Shown one piece after another: positions 34,125 to 43,430 of a stretch of DNA of 64,000 nucleotides (position 1 is the first letter of the stretch; each line of letters opens with the position of its first letter). This stretch comes from Streptomyces chattanoogensis (lineage in GTDB: Bacteria; Actinomycetota; Actinomycetes; Streptomycetales; Streptomycetaceae), in contig NZ_LGKG01000138.1 of assembly GCF_001294335.1 (NCBI RefSeq), forward strand, positions 44,292 through 108,291. Reading direction: 5' to 3'. The notes under the pieces were generated by a model that worked only from the letters and a program-made list of their open reading frames with translations, had not been told where the DNA came from and did no database searches. Both the position numbers and the translations under genes were made by a program.

Positions 34125-34871
34125 TCAGTTGGCGGTGTGACCGCCATCCACGTTGAGAATATGCCCGGTGATGAATGAAGCTTCGTCCGATGCAAGGAAA
34201 ACGATCGCGTCGGCAAGCTCCTTAGGGAGGCCGAGGCGACCCAACGGAACATCCGCCACCAGAGCCGCCTTGTTCTCCGGTATGCCGGTAAAGCGGGTCA
34301 GCATGCCGGTATCTGTAGGACCAGGCGCCACGCCGTTCACGCGGATTCCAGACTTGGCGACCTCGAGCGCCACGGACTTGGTGATGCCTTCGACGGCATG
34401 CTTGCTGCCGACATAGAGGGAGGCTCCCGCCGCACCCTCGTGCCCGTAGGTCGAGGAGATGTTGATGATGGCTCCGCTGCCCTGTCCTTGCATGACGCGC
34501 ACTTCGTGCTTCATGCTCAGGATCACGCCGAGAACATTCGTGTCGAACGTCGCGGCATAGGTTTCCGCGGTCTGCTCCGTGATCGGGCCGACCTGGCCTT
34601 CGGTGCCAGCACTGTTCACCGCGACATCGAGACGGCCGAACTGTGCGACGGTCTCGTCGACCAGAGCGCGGATGTCATCCTCCTTGCGGACGTCCGCGTT
34701 GATGAACTCGGCCTCGGAACCGAAAGAGCTCAGCTCCTCGGCGAGCGCCTTGCCGGCCTCATCGCGTCGACCGGCAACGACCACCTTCGCGCCCTTCTTG
34801 GCGAAGGCGACGGCGGTGGCGCGGCCGATGCCGCTGAGCGCTCCGGTGATCAGAATGACGGGCTTGTTCAT
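34125..34871 (-). CDS. SDR-family oxidoreductase (third gene of TetR-controlled operon)
   Basis: A 248-residue classical short-chain dehydrogenase: ITGALSGIGRATAVAFAKKG (cofactor site), NISSTYGHEG, and the catalytic SLYVGSKHAVEG (Tyr-x3-Lys), then GPTDTGM. It resembles glucose dehydrogenase-like enzymes; the substrate is unknown. Its ATG overlaps the VOC gene stop (ATGA). Its codons are slightly less GC-biased than its neighbours. Confidence 0.9.
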   Translation of the reverse strand: MNKPVILITGALSGIGRATAVAFAKKGAKVVVAGRRDEAGKALAEELSSFGSEAEFINADVRKEDDIRALVDETVAQFGRLDVAVNSAGTEGQVGPITEQTAETYAATFDTNVLGVILSMKHEVRVMQGQGSGAIINISSTYGHEGAAGASLYVGSKHAVEGITKSVALEVAKSGIRVNGVAPGPTDTGMLTRFTGIPENKAALVADVPLGRLGLPKELADAIVFLASDEASFITGHILNVDGGHTAN

Positions 34872-35311
34872 TTCAACTCCTGTGCTTCTGTGCTGCCGGG
34901 CGACCTGGTCGCAGACGCGTTCGCTCGGACGCGGGTGCATTCTCCTTGGCTGCCTTTCATGTCTCGGCCGGTGATGAGGTCGAACTCGTTGCCTTCGGGG
35001 TCGGCGAACGTCGTCCAGCGGGCGAAGCCCTGAGTGACGTCGCGGATCCGGGACGCGCCGAGCACGATCAGCCGCTGGGGCTCGGCCTCGAAGAGGGGGC
35101 TGATGAGGTCGAGGTGGAGCCGGTTCTTCACTGACTGCGGCTCGGGGACCTGGTGGATGCTCAGCCGCGGGGTGGCTCCGTCCGGGGCGAGTGTGGCGAA
35201 TGGGGGATTCGCGCCCGGGGCGACGTCCTGCCCGAGTGCCTCGGCCCAGAAGTGCGCGAGTTTCTCGGCGTGGGCGGCGTCGACGCTCAGTCCGTACGCG
35301 GTGTTGCTCAT
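34868..35311 (-). CDS. VOC-family (glyoxalase-like) protein
   Basis: A 147-residue protein with the paired beta-alpha-beta-beta-beta modules of the VOC superfamily: FWAEALGQDV, RLHLDLISPLFEAEPQRLI and FADPEGNEFDLIT. The last Glu/Asp block usually supplies a metal ligand. After that domain a 25-residue Arg/Ser-rich tail overlaps the next gene's start and is probably not structured. It is in the middle of the SDR-VOC-SDR operon, 28 bp after the first SDR. Confidence 0.82.
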   Translation of the reverse strand: MSNTAYGLSVDAAHAEKLAHFWAEALGQDVAPGANPPFATLAPDGATPRLSIHQVPEPQSVKNRLHLDLISPLFEAEPQRLIVLGASRIRDVTQGFARWTTFADPEGNEFDLITGRDMKGSQGECTRVRANASATRSPGSTEAQELK

Positions 35312-35339
35312 GAGCGTTTGCCTCTCAGGGCAGGCAGGT

Positions 35340-36083
35340 TCAGATGGCGGTGCGGCCGCCGTCGACGGCGATGGTCGCGCCGGTGACGTAGCCGGCCTTC
35401 GGCGAGACGAGGAAGGCGACGACCTCGGCGATCTCTTCGGGCTCTGCAGCGCGCTTGATCGCGGTGGTCTCGGCGAGCGCGTCGAACAGGTCGCGGGCCT
35501 CGGGCCGGGTGTAGACCGGTCCGGGGGCGACGGTGTTGAAGCGGACGCCGCGGCCGCTGTACTCGGCGGTCCAGCCCCGGGTCAGTGACGCCAGCGCGGC
35601 CTTGGTCGCGCCGTACGCGGCGCCGGTGGCCAGGCCGAGGCTGCCGGCCATGCTGCCGATGTTGATCACTGCGCCCGATCCCTTCGCCGCCATCGCCGGG
35701 GCGAACGCGGCGACGAGGAAGAACGGCGCGCGGACGTTGCTGGCGAACATCGCGTCGTACTCGGAGACCTTCATCTCCTCGGTAGGTGCCCAGATGGCTT
35801 GCCCCGCGTTGTTGACCAGGACGTCGATCTCGCCGACCTCGCCGGCGAGTCGGTCGATGCCGGCCGCGTCCTCAAGGTCCGCCTCGACAAACCAGGCGTG
35901 GCCGCCTGCCGCGGTAATTTCATTGACGGTCTCGGCGCCTCGCTGAGCGTTGCGGCCGGCCACGACAACGGACATTCCATCGGCAGCGAGCCGCTTGGCG
36001 ACCGCCCGGCCGATGCCGGACGTGGCCCCTGTGACCAGGGCAGTAATGGGGTGCAGGTCGAGGTTTTCGTGCTCCACAGACAT
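35340..36083 (-). CDS. SDR-family oxidoreductase (first gene of TetR-controlled operon)
   Basis: A 247-residue classical SDR: LVTGATSGIGRAVAKRLAAD, NNAG, INIGSMAGSLG, and AAYGATKAALASL (catalytic Tyr-x3-Lys), ending GYVTGATIAVDGG. ATG 36083 has GGAAGG 8 nt upstream. It leads the operon opposite the TetR gene at 36220, and the shared control region carries three copies of a TetR-type operator. The operon is probably induced by a small-molecule ligand of that regulator that the enzymes then modify (inference). Confidence 0.9.
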   Translation of the reverse strand: MSVEHENLDLHPITALVTGATSGIGRAVAKRLAADGMSVVVAGRNAQRGAETVNEITAAGGHAWFVEADLEDAAGIDRLAGEVGEIDVLVNNAGQAIWAPTEEMKVSEYDAMFASNVRAPFFLVAAFAPAMAAKGSGAVINIGSMAGSLGLATGAAYGATKAALASLTRGWTAEYSGRGVRFNTVAPGPVYTRPEARDLFDALAETTAIKRAAEPEEIAEVVAFLVSPKAGYVTGATIAVDGGRTAI

Positions 36084-36109
36084 GGGATGCACCTTCCAAA
36101 TTTGTCATC

Positions 36110-36206
36110 CAGACCGGTCTGTCTGGTAACACTTTCAAAGCTAGACAGACCTGTCTGGATATGTCAAGGGGAATGCGCGACCAATAAAGACAGACAGACC
36201 TGTCTG
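36110..36206. promoter_or_regulatory. Three TetR-type operator copies
   Basis: CAGACCGGTCTG (36110-36121, perfect 12-bp dyad), AGACAGACCTGTCT (36143-36156) and CAGACAGACCTGTCTG (36191-36206) share the half-site CAGAC. The last lies 14 bp before the TetR start; the first lies 27 bp before the SDR start. Confidence 0.8.
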
Positions 36207-36219
36207 CTACTATGCGCGT

Positions 36220-36813
36220 ATGTCTGACAAGGTGCTGTCACCAAAGGAACGCAGCGCGGCAGCGCGGGCGCGGCTGCTGGCCGCCGCCAACGAGCTGTTC
36301 TACGCCGAGGGTGTCCAGTCGGTCGGGATCGACCGCGTCATCGAGCACGCCGGAGTCGCGAAAGCAACGCTGTACAGCGCATTCGGCAGCAAGGACGGCC
36401 TGGTCCGCGCCTACCTGCAGGCACGGCACGCCGCGACCGCCGAGCGCATGGCACACGAACTCGAGACCCGTTACGACAGCCCGAAGGAGCGCCTGGTCGG
36501 CGCGTTCGAGGTGCAGGGTCTGTCGTTCGCCGAGCCGGGTTTCCGTGGCTGTGCGTTCATCAGCGCGAGTGCCGATGCCCCACCCGGCGGCGTTGTCGAG
36601 CAGGCCGCGCAGGACTACCGCACCTGGCTGCATGAGCTGTTCTTCGCCCTCGCCCAGCAGGCAGGCGCCAAGGACGCGAAGTCACTTGCCCACCAACTGG
36701 TCATCCTCTACGACGGCGCCGGCATCAGCGCCTGGCTGGACCGCGACCCCACCGCCGAAACAGCGGCCCGCACCGTAGCCGCAGCCCTGGTCGACGCCGC
36801 CATCCCAGACTGA
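36220..36813 (+). CDS. TetR-family repressor of the SDR-VOC-SDR operon
   Basis: A 197-residue TetR: DNA-binding helices near residues 12-60 (GIDRVIEHAGVAKATLYSAFG), then a ligand-binding domain of the TetR_C type (FRGCAFISASADAP is a typical block of the YxaF/LfrR-like group). The start ATG 36220 lies just after the third operator. It probably represses itself and the divergent operon; the inducer is unknown. Confidence 0.9.
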   Translation: MSDKVLSPKERSAAARARLLAAANELFYAEGVQSVGIDRVIEHAGVAKATLYSAFGSKDGLVRAYLQARHAATAERMAHELETRYDSPKERLVGAFEVQGLSFAEPGFRGCAFISASADAPPGGVVEQAAQDYRTWLHELFFALAQQAGAKDAKSLAHQLVILYDGAGISAWLDRDPTAETAARTVAAALVDAAIPD

Positions 36814-36923
36814 GACGAAACCACCCCACGGCGACCACGATCACCAAACCTCGAATTCCTTGCCTTCGCCGGGATAGCCGCGACTCTGATCTGCTACCGC
36901 CGGCTCTCCACCTGAGACGGCGC

Positions 36924-37330
36924 TCAGGTATTGGCGCCCCGTGCCGTTACCTGCCAGCGGTCGATCACCTCGCGGTCTCGGACGACCAGTAGCTCATCGG
37001 CGAGATTTACCGGCGTGCATACGTGGTTGGGGACGACAGCGACCAACGCCCCGAGGCGTGGCCCCCGCACCCATTCCGGAAGCCGGACAACGGCGTGGCG
37101 CTCCCACAACCCAGCGATGGTTGCCTGCGGGAACTGGGGCAGGTAGCCGTGACCCGTCACCCAGGGCGACCGGTCGGAGCCGAGGACCTTGCTACCGACA
37201 TCAAGCACAAAGCGGTCAGGGACTGGAACGCTGATCACCGTCGCCGCAGCGACCAGCGCCAGATCCTCCACACCGCATGTGCCGATGGCCAACTGGGTGG
37301 CGTCACCCGGCGCTCGCAAGCTGCCTACGA
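36924..37330 (-). pseudogene. D-threonine aldolase/D-serine dehydratase-like, C-terminal fragment
   Basis: The last 125 codons match the C-terminal barrel of DSD1-type PLP enzymes: FVLDVGSKVLGSDRSPW, VTGHGYLPQFPQA, ERHAVVRLP and VVPNHVCTPVNLADELLVVR, where His and Cys of PNHVC are the metal ligands. The whole PLP-binding barrel is missing; upstream of about 37330 the frame has unrelated sequence. Confidence 0.75.
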
Positions 37331-37603
37331 CTCGCCTTTCAGACCGTTTGGGACAGCCGCGCCGGAGTCCATCTCGGGGCCCTGAAGGGGGCCTGCCCCG
37401 CGCCGCGTTCACCCGCCCTTCACCGCGACAACCGGCCCGGCCACCGCTGACCTATCAGGTTCAAACGCGAGTACGGGGGCGCCACCCGGGCAGTGCCGCA
37501 AGCGGGCTGACGGCGAGCCCGGCGTGATCCACCGGACAGGGCATGGTGATCTGATGCGGAAGCTCTTCGCCAGATCGACTACAGCCCGCGAGGCGTCGGG
37601 CGG

Positions 37604-37780
37604 TCAGGCCATCCAGAAGAAAACCGCCGTCATCCGTTTCTCCTCCAACGTGGTGCCGCAGTAACCGGTGGCCGCGTGGATCAGGTTCGCGGAGTAGAGC
37701 AGCAGCCGATTGGCGCGATGGGGGACGCGGACGTCCTCGACAAAGGAGCCCGGCGCGACGATCCCCCTCCACGGTGCGCG
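37604..37780 (-). pseudogene. 2-oxoglutarate/Fe(II) oxygenase-like, C-terminal remnant
   Basis: A tail reading FVEDVRVPHRANRLLLYSAN, then LIHAATGYCGTTLEEKRMTA, resembles the closing strands of Fe(II)/2-oxoglutarate oxygenases, with a His and an Arg in the expected order. No start or N-terminal half is present. The match is short. Confidence 0.4.
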
Positions 37781-38387
37781 CGGCCCCCTCACGCGGCTAC
37801 GTCCCCGTCCCGGAGAAGGCAGATTCGACAACCTCGAGCTGCACCAGAGGCCCTGTCTTCATGCCGGCCAGGCGGCAAGATCACCCGACCGAACCGTTCC
37901 AGTCGAACCCACGTCCACCAAGATCGTTACGACAACGGCTTCTCAGCTCATGCAGCTCCCCGATCGAAAGCGATGACTGGCTTGTGAACGTGGGAAAGGT
38001 GATGGCCCCCCAGGCCATCAAGAAGTACGACGCTGTTCCGCTGAAAATTCGTGATGCCGTACGCACAACCGGAAAGTGACCACTGACACTTCGCGGCGGC
38101 GGTACTGACAGATTCATAGCAAACGACAAACAGGCCGGCGGACAACCGATAGCGAGGACGCGCCCCGGCGCACGCAGCTCCGCCACCGTGCTCCGCTAGG
38201 TGCGCGTTCGCTGATCCGGGTGATACCAACCATGCCCTCAAGCAGTAGGGGCAGAAGTTCGTGAGAGGGGGAGCCGCCAGCAGAGCCGCAGTCGGGCGGA
38301 GATCCCTTCGCAGAGCCCGTCCCGGCCAGCCGAGGCGGCCATCCCACACGAAACAGCCAAGCCGTCGGCAACCAAGAAGGCGGTGCC
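37781..38387. other. Intergenic stretch upstream of the recombinase
   Basis: A plus-strand tail ending at 38079 (DDWLVNVGKVMAPQAIKKYD) looks coding-like but is not recognised. The rest, including the 300 bp before the recombinase, shows no gene, tRNA or repeat that I can support. Confidence 0.35.
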
Positions 38388-39527
38388 TTGGATATGGGCG
38401 GAGCACTACTTGCGCGCGGCATGGGGAGCTTCTTCAAGAAATGCGCGTGCGGACGGCCTGCGAGATGCCCGCACAACTACACGGTCCGCTACCGGGATCT
38501 ATCGGGCCGACAACGCGAGGAGAGCGGGTATGCCACCCAGCAAACCGCCCGGGACCGTCTCGTCCACCTCTACACCACCAAATGCAACGCTCCCGCCGCC
38601 CTGCTCGAAGAGCGCCGCCGACTGGCGCGGATGACCTTCGCCGAATACGCGGAGTACTGGCGCACGCGGCAACGCCACCTCGTGGACTACTCCACGGGCC
38701 GAAAACACCGCTCCCATCTCACCGCACACCTCTATCCGGAACTCGGCGAACACCGGATGGAATCCATCAGCCCGATGATCACCGAGCGTTTCATCACCGG
38801 CATGGAACGCCGGAACATCCAGCCTGGAACACAGCGCAACGTCTATGGCCTCCTCCGGGCCGTCCTCCTGGACGCGGTCCGCAAAGGAGCCATCGCCACC
38901 GACCCCACCCTCGGCATCAAAACCCGCGACTACCTTCCCCCGCGATCCATCATCCCGACCGTCGAATACGCCACAGCCGCGGCCCGCACGGCGGATTTCC
39001 AGCTGGGCCTGATGATCACCATGATGCGCGGCTGCGGACTGCGCAACGGCGAGGCCCGCGCCGTCAACGTCAACAACGTGATCTCCGACGACGTATACCG
39101 GGTGACCTGCCAGATCCACCACAACACCTACAGGCCCGCACCCCTGAAACACCGCCGGCCAGGAGAATTCCGCGACGTCCCCCTGCCGCGATCCGTAAAG
39201 GAAGCCATCGAACGCTTTGAACAGCGACACGGCACGACGGACGAGGGCTACCTGCTGCGCGGACCGAACGGCTATTTCACCTACCGGATAGAGAGCACGC
39301 GAGCAGCCAAACTGCACACCGTACTGCCTCCCCCGGACGGCATGACCCTCTCCGGCTACCGCGACCTGTTCGCCTCCGTCTGCCTGGAACACGGCATCCC
39401 CATCACCGACGTCTCCGAATGGCTGGGTCACCGCAAGATCGAGACGACCTACCGCGCCTACCGACACGTGATGCCCGGATCGCTCGCACGGGCCAGGCAA
39501 GCCCTGGACCACACCCTCGCAACCTGA
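38388..39527 (+). CDS. Tyrosine recombinase (site-specific integrase)
   Basis: About 370 residues. An N-terminal Cys-containing segment (FFKKCACGRPARCPH), a SAM-like core-binding domain (about 75-170) and a catalytic domain follow. Catalytic residues visible: Arg in MMRGCGLRNGEARAV, Lys in LKHRRPGEF, His in EWLGHRKIETTY and the nucleophile Tyr of YRAYRHVMPG. Box II reads TLSGYRDLFAS; relatives have His at the first position (HDYRDHFAS), so two usual His residues are missing. Possible starts are TTG 38388, ATG 38394 or ATG 38421. It lies 0.9 kb outside the 109-bp repeat and may belong to another element. Confidence 0.85.
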   Translation: MDMGGALLARGMGSFFKKCACGRPARCPHNYTVRYRDLSGRQREESGYATQQTARDRLVHLYTTKCNAPAALLEERRRLARMTFAEYAEYWRTRQRHLVDYSTGRKHRSHLTAHLYPELGEHRMESISPMITERFITGMERRNIQPGTQRNVYGLLRAVLLDAVRKGAIATDPTLGIKTRDYLPPRSIIPTVEYATAAARTADFQLGLMITMMRGCGLRNGEARAVNVNNVISDDVYRVTCQIHHNTYRPAPLKHRRPGEFRDVPLPRSVKEAIERFEQRHGTTDEGYLLRGPNGYFTYRIESTRAAKLHTVLPPPDGMTLSGYRDLFASVCLEHGIPITDVSEWLGHRKIETTYRAYRHVMPGSLARARQALDHTLAT

Positions 39528-40417
39528 TCACCCACCCGCCACCGCATTCCGAACCCCGCCCCCCCCCGCAGGCCAGGGCACCGCCTCATCGACGGAATAC
39601 CGGTGGCGGTGCCATCACCTCGACACCGAAATACCCGCCGCTCCCCCGCAAGAGGGCAACCAGCGCCGACCAGAGCCCCTCCGGCAACGGCACCGCCACT
39701 ACAAACAAGATCCACTGACGAACCGTCAGAAAAGTCAGCAGGAGGTCAGCATGAAGACTGCCGAAGCCGCCCACACATGAGCACACCTGCACATTGGCGA
39801 ATCCGTACACTCCCCTTCGCCACCTGCAAAAACGCCGGTCAGCACGCCGTCTGCAAACTGACTGCAAATCGCGGTGCCAGTGGAAGCCGAAGAGGCACCG
39901 CGCTCAGCACATGGCCAGACCGCCGTGCCCATGCACGTTCAGCGGTTCCCGGCCGCTCCCCACGCCTCGCTGATTCTCATCACGCGCCGGCGACCAGCCT
40001 CCAGGGCCCTTCTTGGCGCTGCCGCCGCCGTGGCCTGGCAATCAGGTAGCTGACGCCAAGATCCGGACCATGCACGGACCGACGCTTCACAGACGGCCAT
40101 TACAGCAGCCATTACAGCAGGCCAGCACCACTATGAGCGCTGTACCACCAGCAGACGAAGAACCTGCTGGTGGGCCTCTTGCCTGACCTGCGGCAGTCAC
40201 GCAGCGTAGTTCGCAGCGCCTCATTTGGTCTGGCTTCCGACGGCGCCCCGTCCCGCGGCACGGGCCATCCCTGGGGAGAATCTGGGGAGTTTGGGCGGCG
40301 CTGGGGAGCGCGTGGGGAGAATCAACTGCGTAACGCGGCACGAGCCCGAAAGGCGCTGAAAGATCTGCCTCCGCAGATCAGAGGCCCGCACAGCCGCATC
40401 ACTCCAGGTCAGGGCAG
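39528..40417. other. Region between the recombinase and the left 109-bp repeat
   Basis: No gene is convincing. Around 40270-40325 the short unit TGGGGAGAATC/TGGGGAGTTT occurs several times; a similar block, CTGGAGAGAATCTGGAGAG, lies at about 40620, next to the dead integrase. These could be remains of excisionase or attachment-site DNA. No tRNA cloverleaf is present. Confidence 0.35.
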
Positions 40418-40534
40418 CTAGGTAGACAACTTCATGATGTACGTACCGAGATCGTCGGCCTCGACGATTCCCGGAAGCGATCCGCCCTCACGCAAGGGCG
40501 TGACATAGCGGGTCGCTATCACTTCGGTCAGCAT
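40418..40534 (-). pseudogene. HipA-like kinase gene, 5' fragment (left copy)
   Basis: ATG 40534 opens MLTEVIATRYVTPLREGG, followed by SLPGIVEADDLGTYIMK, the conserved N-terminus of Streptomyces HipA-family kinase-like proteins. After 34-35 codons the sequence changes and a TAG stops it at 40418. It coincides with the left 109-bp direct repeat. Confidence 0.72.
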
Positions 40535-40536
40535 TT
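40428..40536. repeat. 109-bp direct repeat, left copy
   Basis: 106 of 109 bases agree with 50612-50720, the last roughly 81 bases without a mismatch. The repeats have the same orientation and bound a 10.2-kb segment with the lanthipeptide cluster, as expected for attL/attR. Confidence 0.85.
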
Positions 40537-40641
40537 TCCCAGGCTATCCGACCCAGTGGCCTTACAAAGAACGATTAAATCCAGACGCGCACAAGCCGGG
40601 GAATCCGCCACGGTCAGCCCTGGAGAGAATCTGGAGAGTTG

Positions 40642-41480
40642 CTACCGGCACGGTGGATCCCTCATCGTCTCGAGCAATCCGTCAACGGCGGTGCGCCCCT
40701 TGCCTCCAGCCTCCGGTATGAAGTGAGCGTAGTAACCGAGCGTGACAGCCGGCGAGGAGTGCCCGGGCCACCGCGCCACAGTCACCACGGCCCCCCCCCC
40801 CCGCCTCCAGCATGATCGAGGCGTAGGTGTGCCGCAGCACGTGGAAGCCGTCCTTCGGTGCTGCCTCCCGCTGCCATGACTTCGCCCCCTTGGGACGCGG
40901 AGGGATGATGTCGGCCTCGGACTGCGCCGGCTTCCAGGTGCAGGTGTTCCATGTGTTCGCAGCCACAGCGTTACCGAGTCGCGCGGTAAGCCGAAGGGAG
41001 AGCTTCCTCCGTGCTTCTGGAAGGGCGAAGTGCAACTTCCCGTTGGCCGACTGGACTTGACGACGGACGTGCAGTACGCCTCTCGCAAAGTCGATGTCCT
41101 GCGGACTCAGAGACTTCGCATGCACAGGATTCCGGGCGAGCCGCTTGTCATCAACGGCAGCCTCCAGAATGCTGGACAACTCGGACAGGACGCCGCGCCG
41201 GTAATCGACCGAGGAGATGGTGGAAGCCAACTTCGCTGTGCACGCGGGAAGTTCGGCTGAGGTGTTGTTCCTGAGCGGCAACTGACCCAAATACGGAACG
41301 ATACGCCGCTCAGTGCGGGGCTCGATGGCTGTAGGGGCGAAGGGGCGGCGCCTGGAGCGCACAGCTCGGGCGGCCTGCTGTGGCACAACATGCTTGGCCA
41401 GAAAGGCCAGTTGGGCGGTCTGACCCATCCCCGGGGCGGCGGCTGACCAGCCCGGAGCAAGACCCTGTATCCGCTCCATG
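40642..41480 (-). pseudogene. Integrase (pSAM2-like tyrosine recombinase), inactivated
   Basis: The order of motifs is that of actinomycete integrases: LSELSSILEAAVDDKRLARN, DIDFARGVLHVRRQV, WKPAQSEADIIPPRPKGAKS, GFHVLRHTYASIMLEAGG, and in another frame WPGHSSPAVTLGYYAHFIP. About 60 residues, including the first catalytic Arg box, are missing after NPVHAKSL, and the frame changes at a run of twelve C bases (40791-40802). The C-terminus ends 106 bp inside the left repeat, where an element's own integrase would be expected. Confidence 0.8.
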
Positions 41481-42328
41481 AACAGCGGCCTCAGGCGGCC
41501 TGCGTCATCGGTCGGTTGCGGTGCGGGGCGGGTGGGTTGCCCTATCAGGCAATGACGGAGGCGTACGACCCCAGACCCTTGCCTGGCCCTTTCGTCCGCC
41601 GGCTCCGCGAACTGCGGCAGCAGCTTCGCCGTCGACGCTCCGCCCGCGGAACCCACACCGGCTGACCCATGCGGATGAAACGAACTTTCGAGCCACGTTG
41701 ATCACTCACGCCCAACGAGGCTCCCTGGACGCGTGACCTGAATGCACCCTAGTTCAAGGGGGCGCCAAAGAAAGGATTCGCCACGGCTTGACCACTCTGA
41801 GTAGTGTGGCCAAGTAATAGTCGAATGGGAGCATTCCGCTCCGCTTCATGGATGTTCAAGTGGCTTCCGGGCGTCTTTGACACGCATCGGTTCAGGCCAC
41901 GTCGGATCAGACGCTTCTCTTCTCATGGCGTCGACTGCCGCAATGCGCCTGTGGAAGTATTAACGGCTCATTACAGAGGTCTCCGAAAATGGGAGCGCAC
42001 GGAGGCAGGCGGGGTGGAGCTGTATGCATTACAGGGAATCGGTGCATCGCCCGAGGTGACCTTCCTGGTGGATTCAGTCGAGCCGGTGATCTGTGACCCT
42101 AGGCTGCGCTGGCGATCTGCGTAATTCGGCGAGGTCTTGGTCATGTGCGGAAGGCAAGCCATATCAAGTGCAGGTTCGCGTCTTCGTGAAGCGCTTGCCA
42201 TCTAAGCCAGAGCGGCATGACACAAATACTGAAGGCGCACCCCCTCAGCCCCTTCGGCGAGAGAAAAGCAAACCTTTTCCATCTCCTTCCATGTCTAATT
42301 CTTACAAGACAGAACGGAAGTGTCACTC
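41481..42328. other. Non-coding or degenerate stretch before the lanthipeptide regulator
   Basis: Composition is more AT-rich than the rest of the window. A plus-strand frame up to 42124 (ending VDSVEPVICDPRLRWRSA) is the longest candidate but matches nothing known and has no ribosome site. The final 200 bp probably contain the regulator promoter. Confidence 0.35.
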
Positions 42329-43387
42329 ATGCAACGCATAATCCTTTGCGCTGACGACCTGGCACGTATCAGAATCGCCGGCCCCCTCGGTCGGTACGCC
42401 GAGGCAATTTTCGCCGTTGATGCCTTACGCAACACGAAGAGCGAATTATTCCGGACCTGGCGCCGAAGAGTCATTGCGAGAATGTCACGTTCAGTCAATG
42501 GGCTCGATGGGGTTCGGCGACTGGTGAGGGTGCGCGGTGGTGCCCGGGAGATCCTGCGTGCGTGGTCGGGTGGCACAGAAACGTCGGATACGGCCCGCTT
42601 CAGTATCCCCGGGCTGCGCCAGTCGCAGTTATTGGCTGCCGTTGACGAGATGTGCCAGGTGGCCGTTCAGCCATATTGGAGTCGCGTCTACTCCCATCTC
42701 GCCTCGGCTCAGAATTTCCGTCGGGATATCATGTGCGGCGACGGAATCGAGGCCCTGCTGAACAGTCTTGGTCCGGGAATACGGTGGCACGCGCCCGTAC
42801 TGACAATCGACTCCGAGGGCACCCCGTATGTCGAGCCGAACGGGCGCGGGCTGCTGCTGTCTCCTTCACTCTTCCTGCAGGACGCCGGCGTGTTGGTCCC
42901 GTCGCCTCCGGGGACAGTGGAGGGCAGTCCAGTCCTGGTCTTCCCCGACCGTCCCCATGACCACTGCGGCTTGCTCTCGGACGAGGGCCTCCTGTCCATG
43001 CCTGCCGCGACCCGCCGGTCGCAGGAGAACCTGGCCGCCTTGATGGGCAGGACCCGGGCAGCGGTCCTCAATGGCTTGCGGGACGGCTGTAGCAACGGTG
43101 AACTCGCCGAGAAGCTGGGGGTCACCCCGGCAGCGGTGAGCCAGCACACCGCCACACTGCGGAATGCCGGACTGATCTCGACCCGCCGTAGCGGCAGCCA
43201 GGTCGTGCACACCGTCACCGCGCTCGGCCGCCACTTGCTGCGCGACGGACCGGAGTCCGCCGAGCTGCGCGGCCACGCGGCAACCGGCCCTCACGCGACA
43301 GGCCATTCGTTTCCGAGTGGCGCGCCTTGCCCCCTCACCCCCGATGCCATACGTACGCCGACACCCGTAATGCCCCGCTCCGCTTAA
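42329..43387 (+). CDS. Winged-helix (ArsR-like) regulator of the lanthipeptide cluster
   Basis: About 352 residues. The N-terminal 230 residues form a domain of unknown function common in actinobacterial ArsR-like regulators (RIAGPLGRYAEAIFAVDALR). A C-terminal winged helix follows (RTRAAVLNGLRDGCSNGELA, VSQHTATLRNAGLISTRRSG), then a Pro-rich tail. I take ATG 42329 because GGAAG lies 8 nt upstream. Three TTA codons (42425, 42446, 42629) make translation depend on the bldA tRNA in Streptomyces. It lies 43 bp before the LanKC gene on the same strand and probably controls the cluster. Confidence 0.8.
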   Translation: MQRIILCADDLARIRIAGPLGRYAEAIFAVDALRNTKSELFRTWRRRVIARMSRSVNGLDGVRRLVRVRGGAREILRAWSGGTETSDTARFSIPGLRQSQLLAAVDEMCQVAVQPYWSRVYSHLASAQNFRRDIMCGDGIEALLNSLGPGIRWHAPVLTIDSEGTPYVEPNGRGLLLSPSLFLQDAGVLVPSPPGTVEGSPVLVFPDRPHDHCGLLSDEGLLSMPAATRRSQENLAALMGRTRAAVLNGLRDGCSNGELAEKLGVTPAAVSQHTATLRNAGLISTRRSGSQVVHTVTALGRHLLRDGPESAELRGHAATGPHATGHSFPSGAPCPLTPDAIRTPTPVMPRSA

Positions 43388-43430
43388 GCTGAACCTAAAA
43401 AGGTTGTCTTCCGCAGAATCGACCTGAATC

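Noticed and set aside
37455..37490. GGTTCAAACGC as a tRNA T-loop and attachment site
   Set aside because: No acceptor stem or anticodon arm can be drawn around it.
41804..42124. Frame upstream of the lanthipeptide regulator as another cluster gene
   Set aside because: No ribosome site, no family resemblance and a shifted composition; reported only as part of a non-coding stretch.
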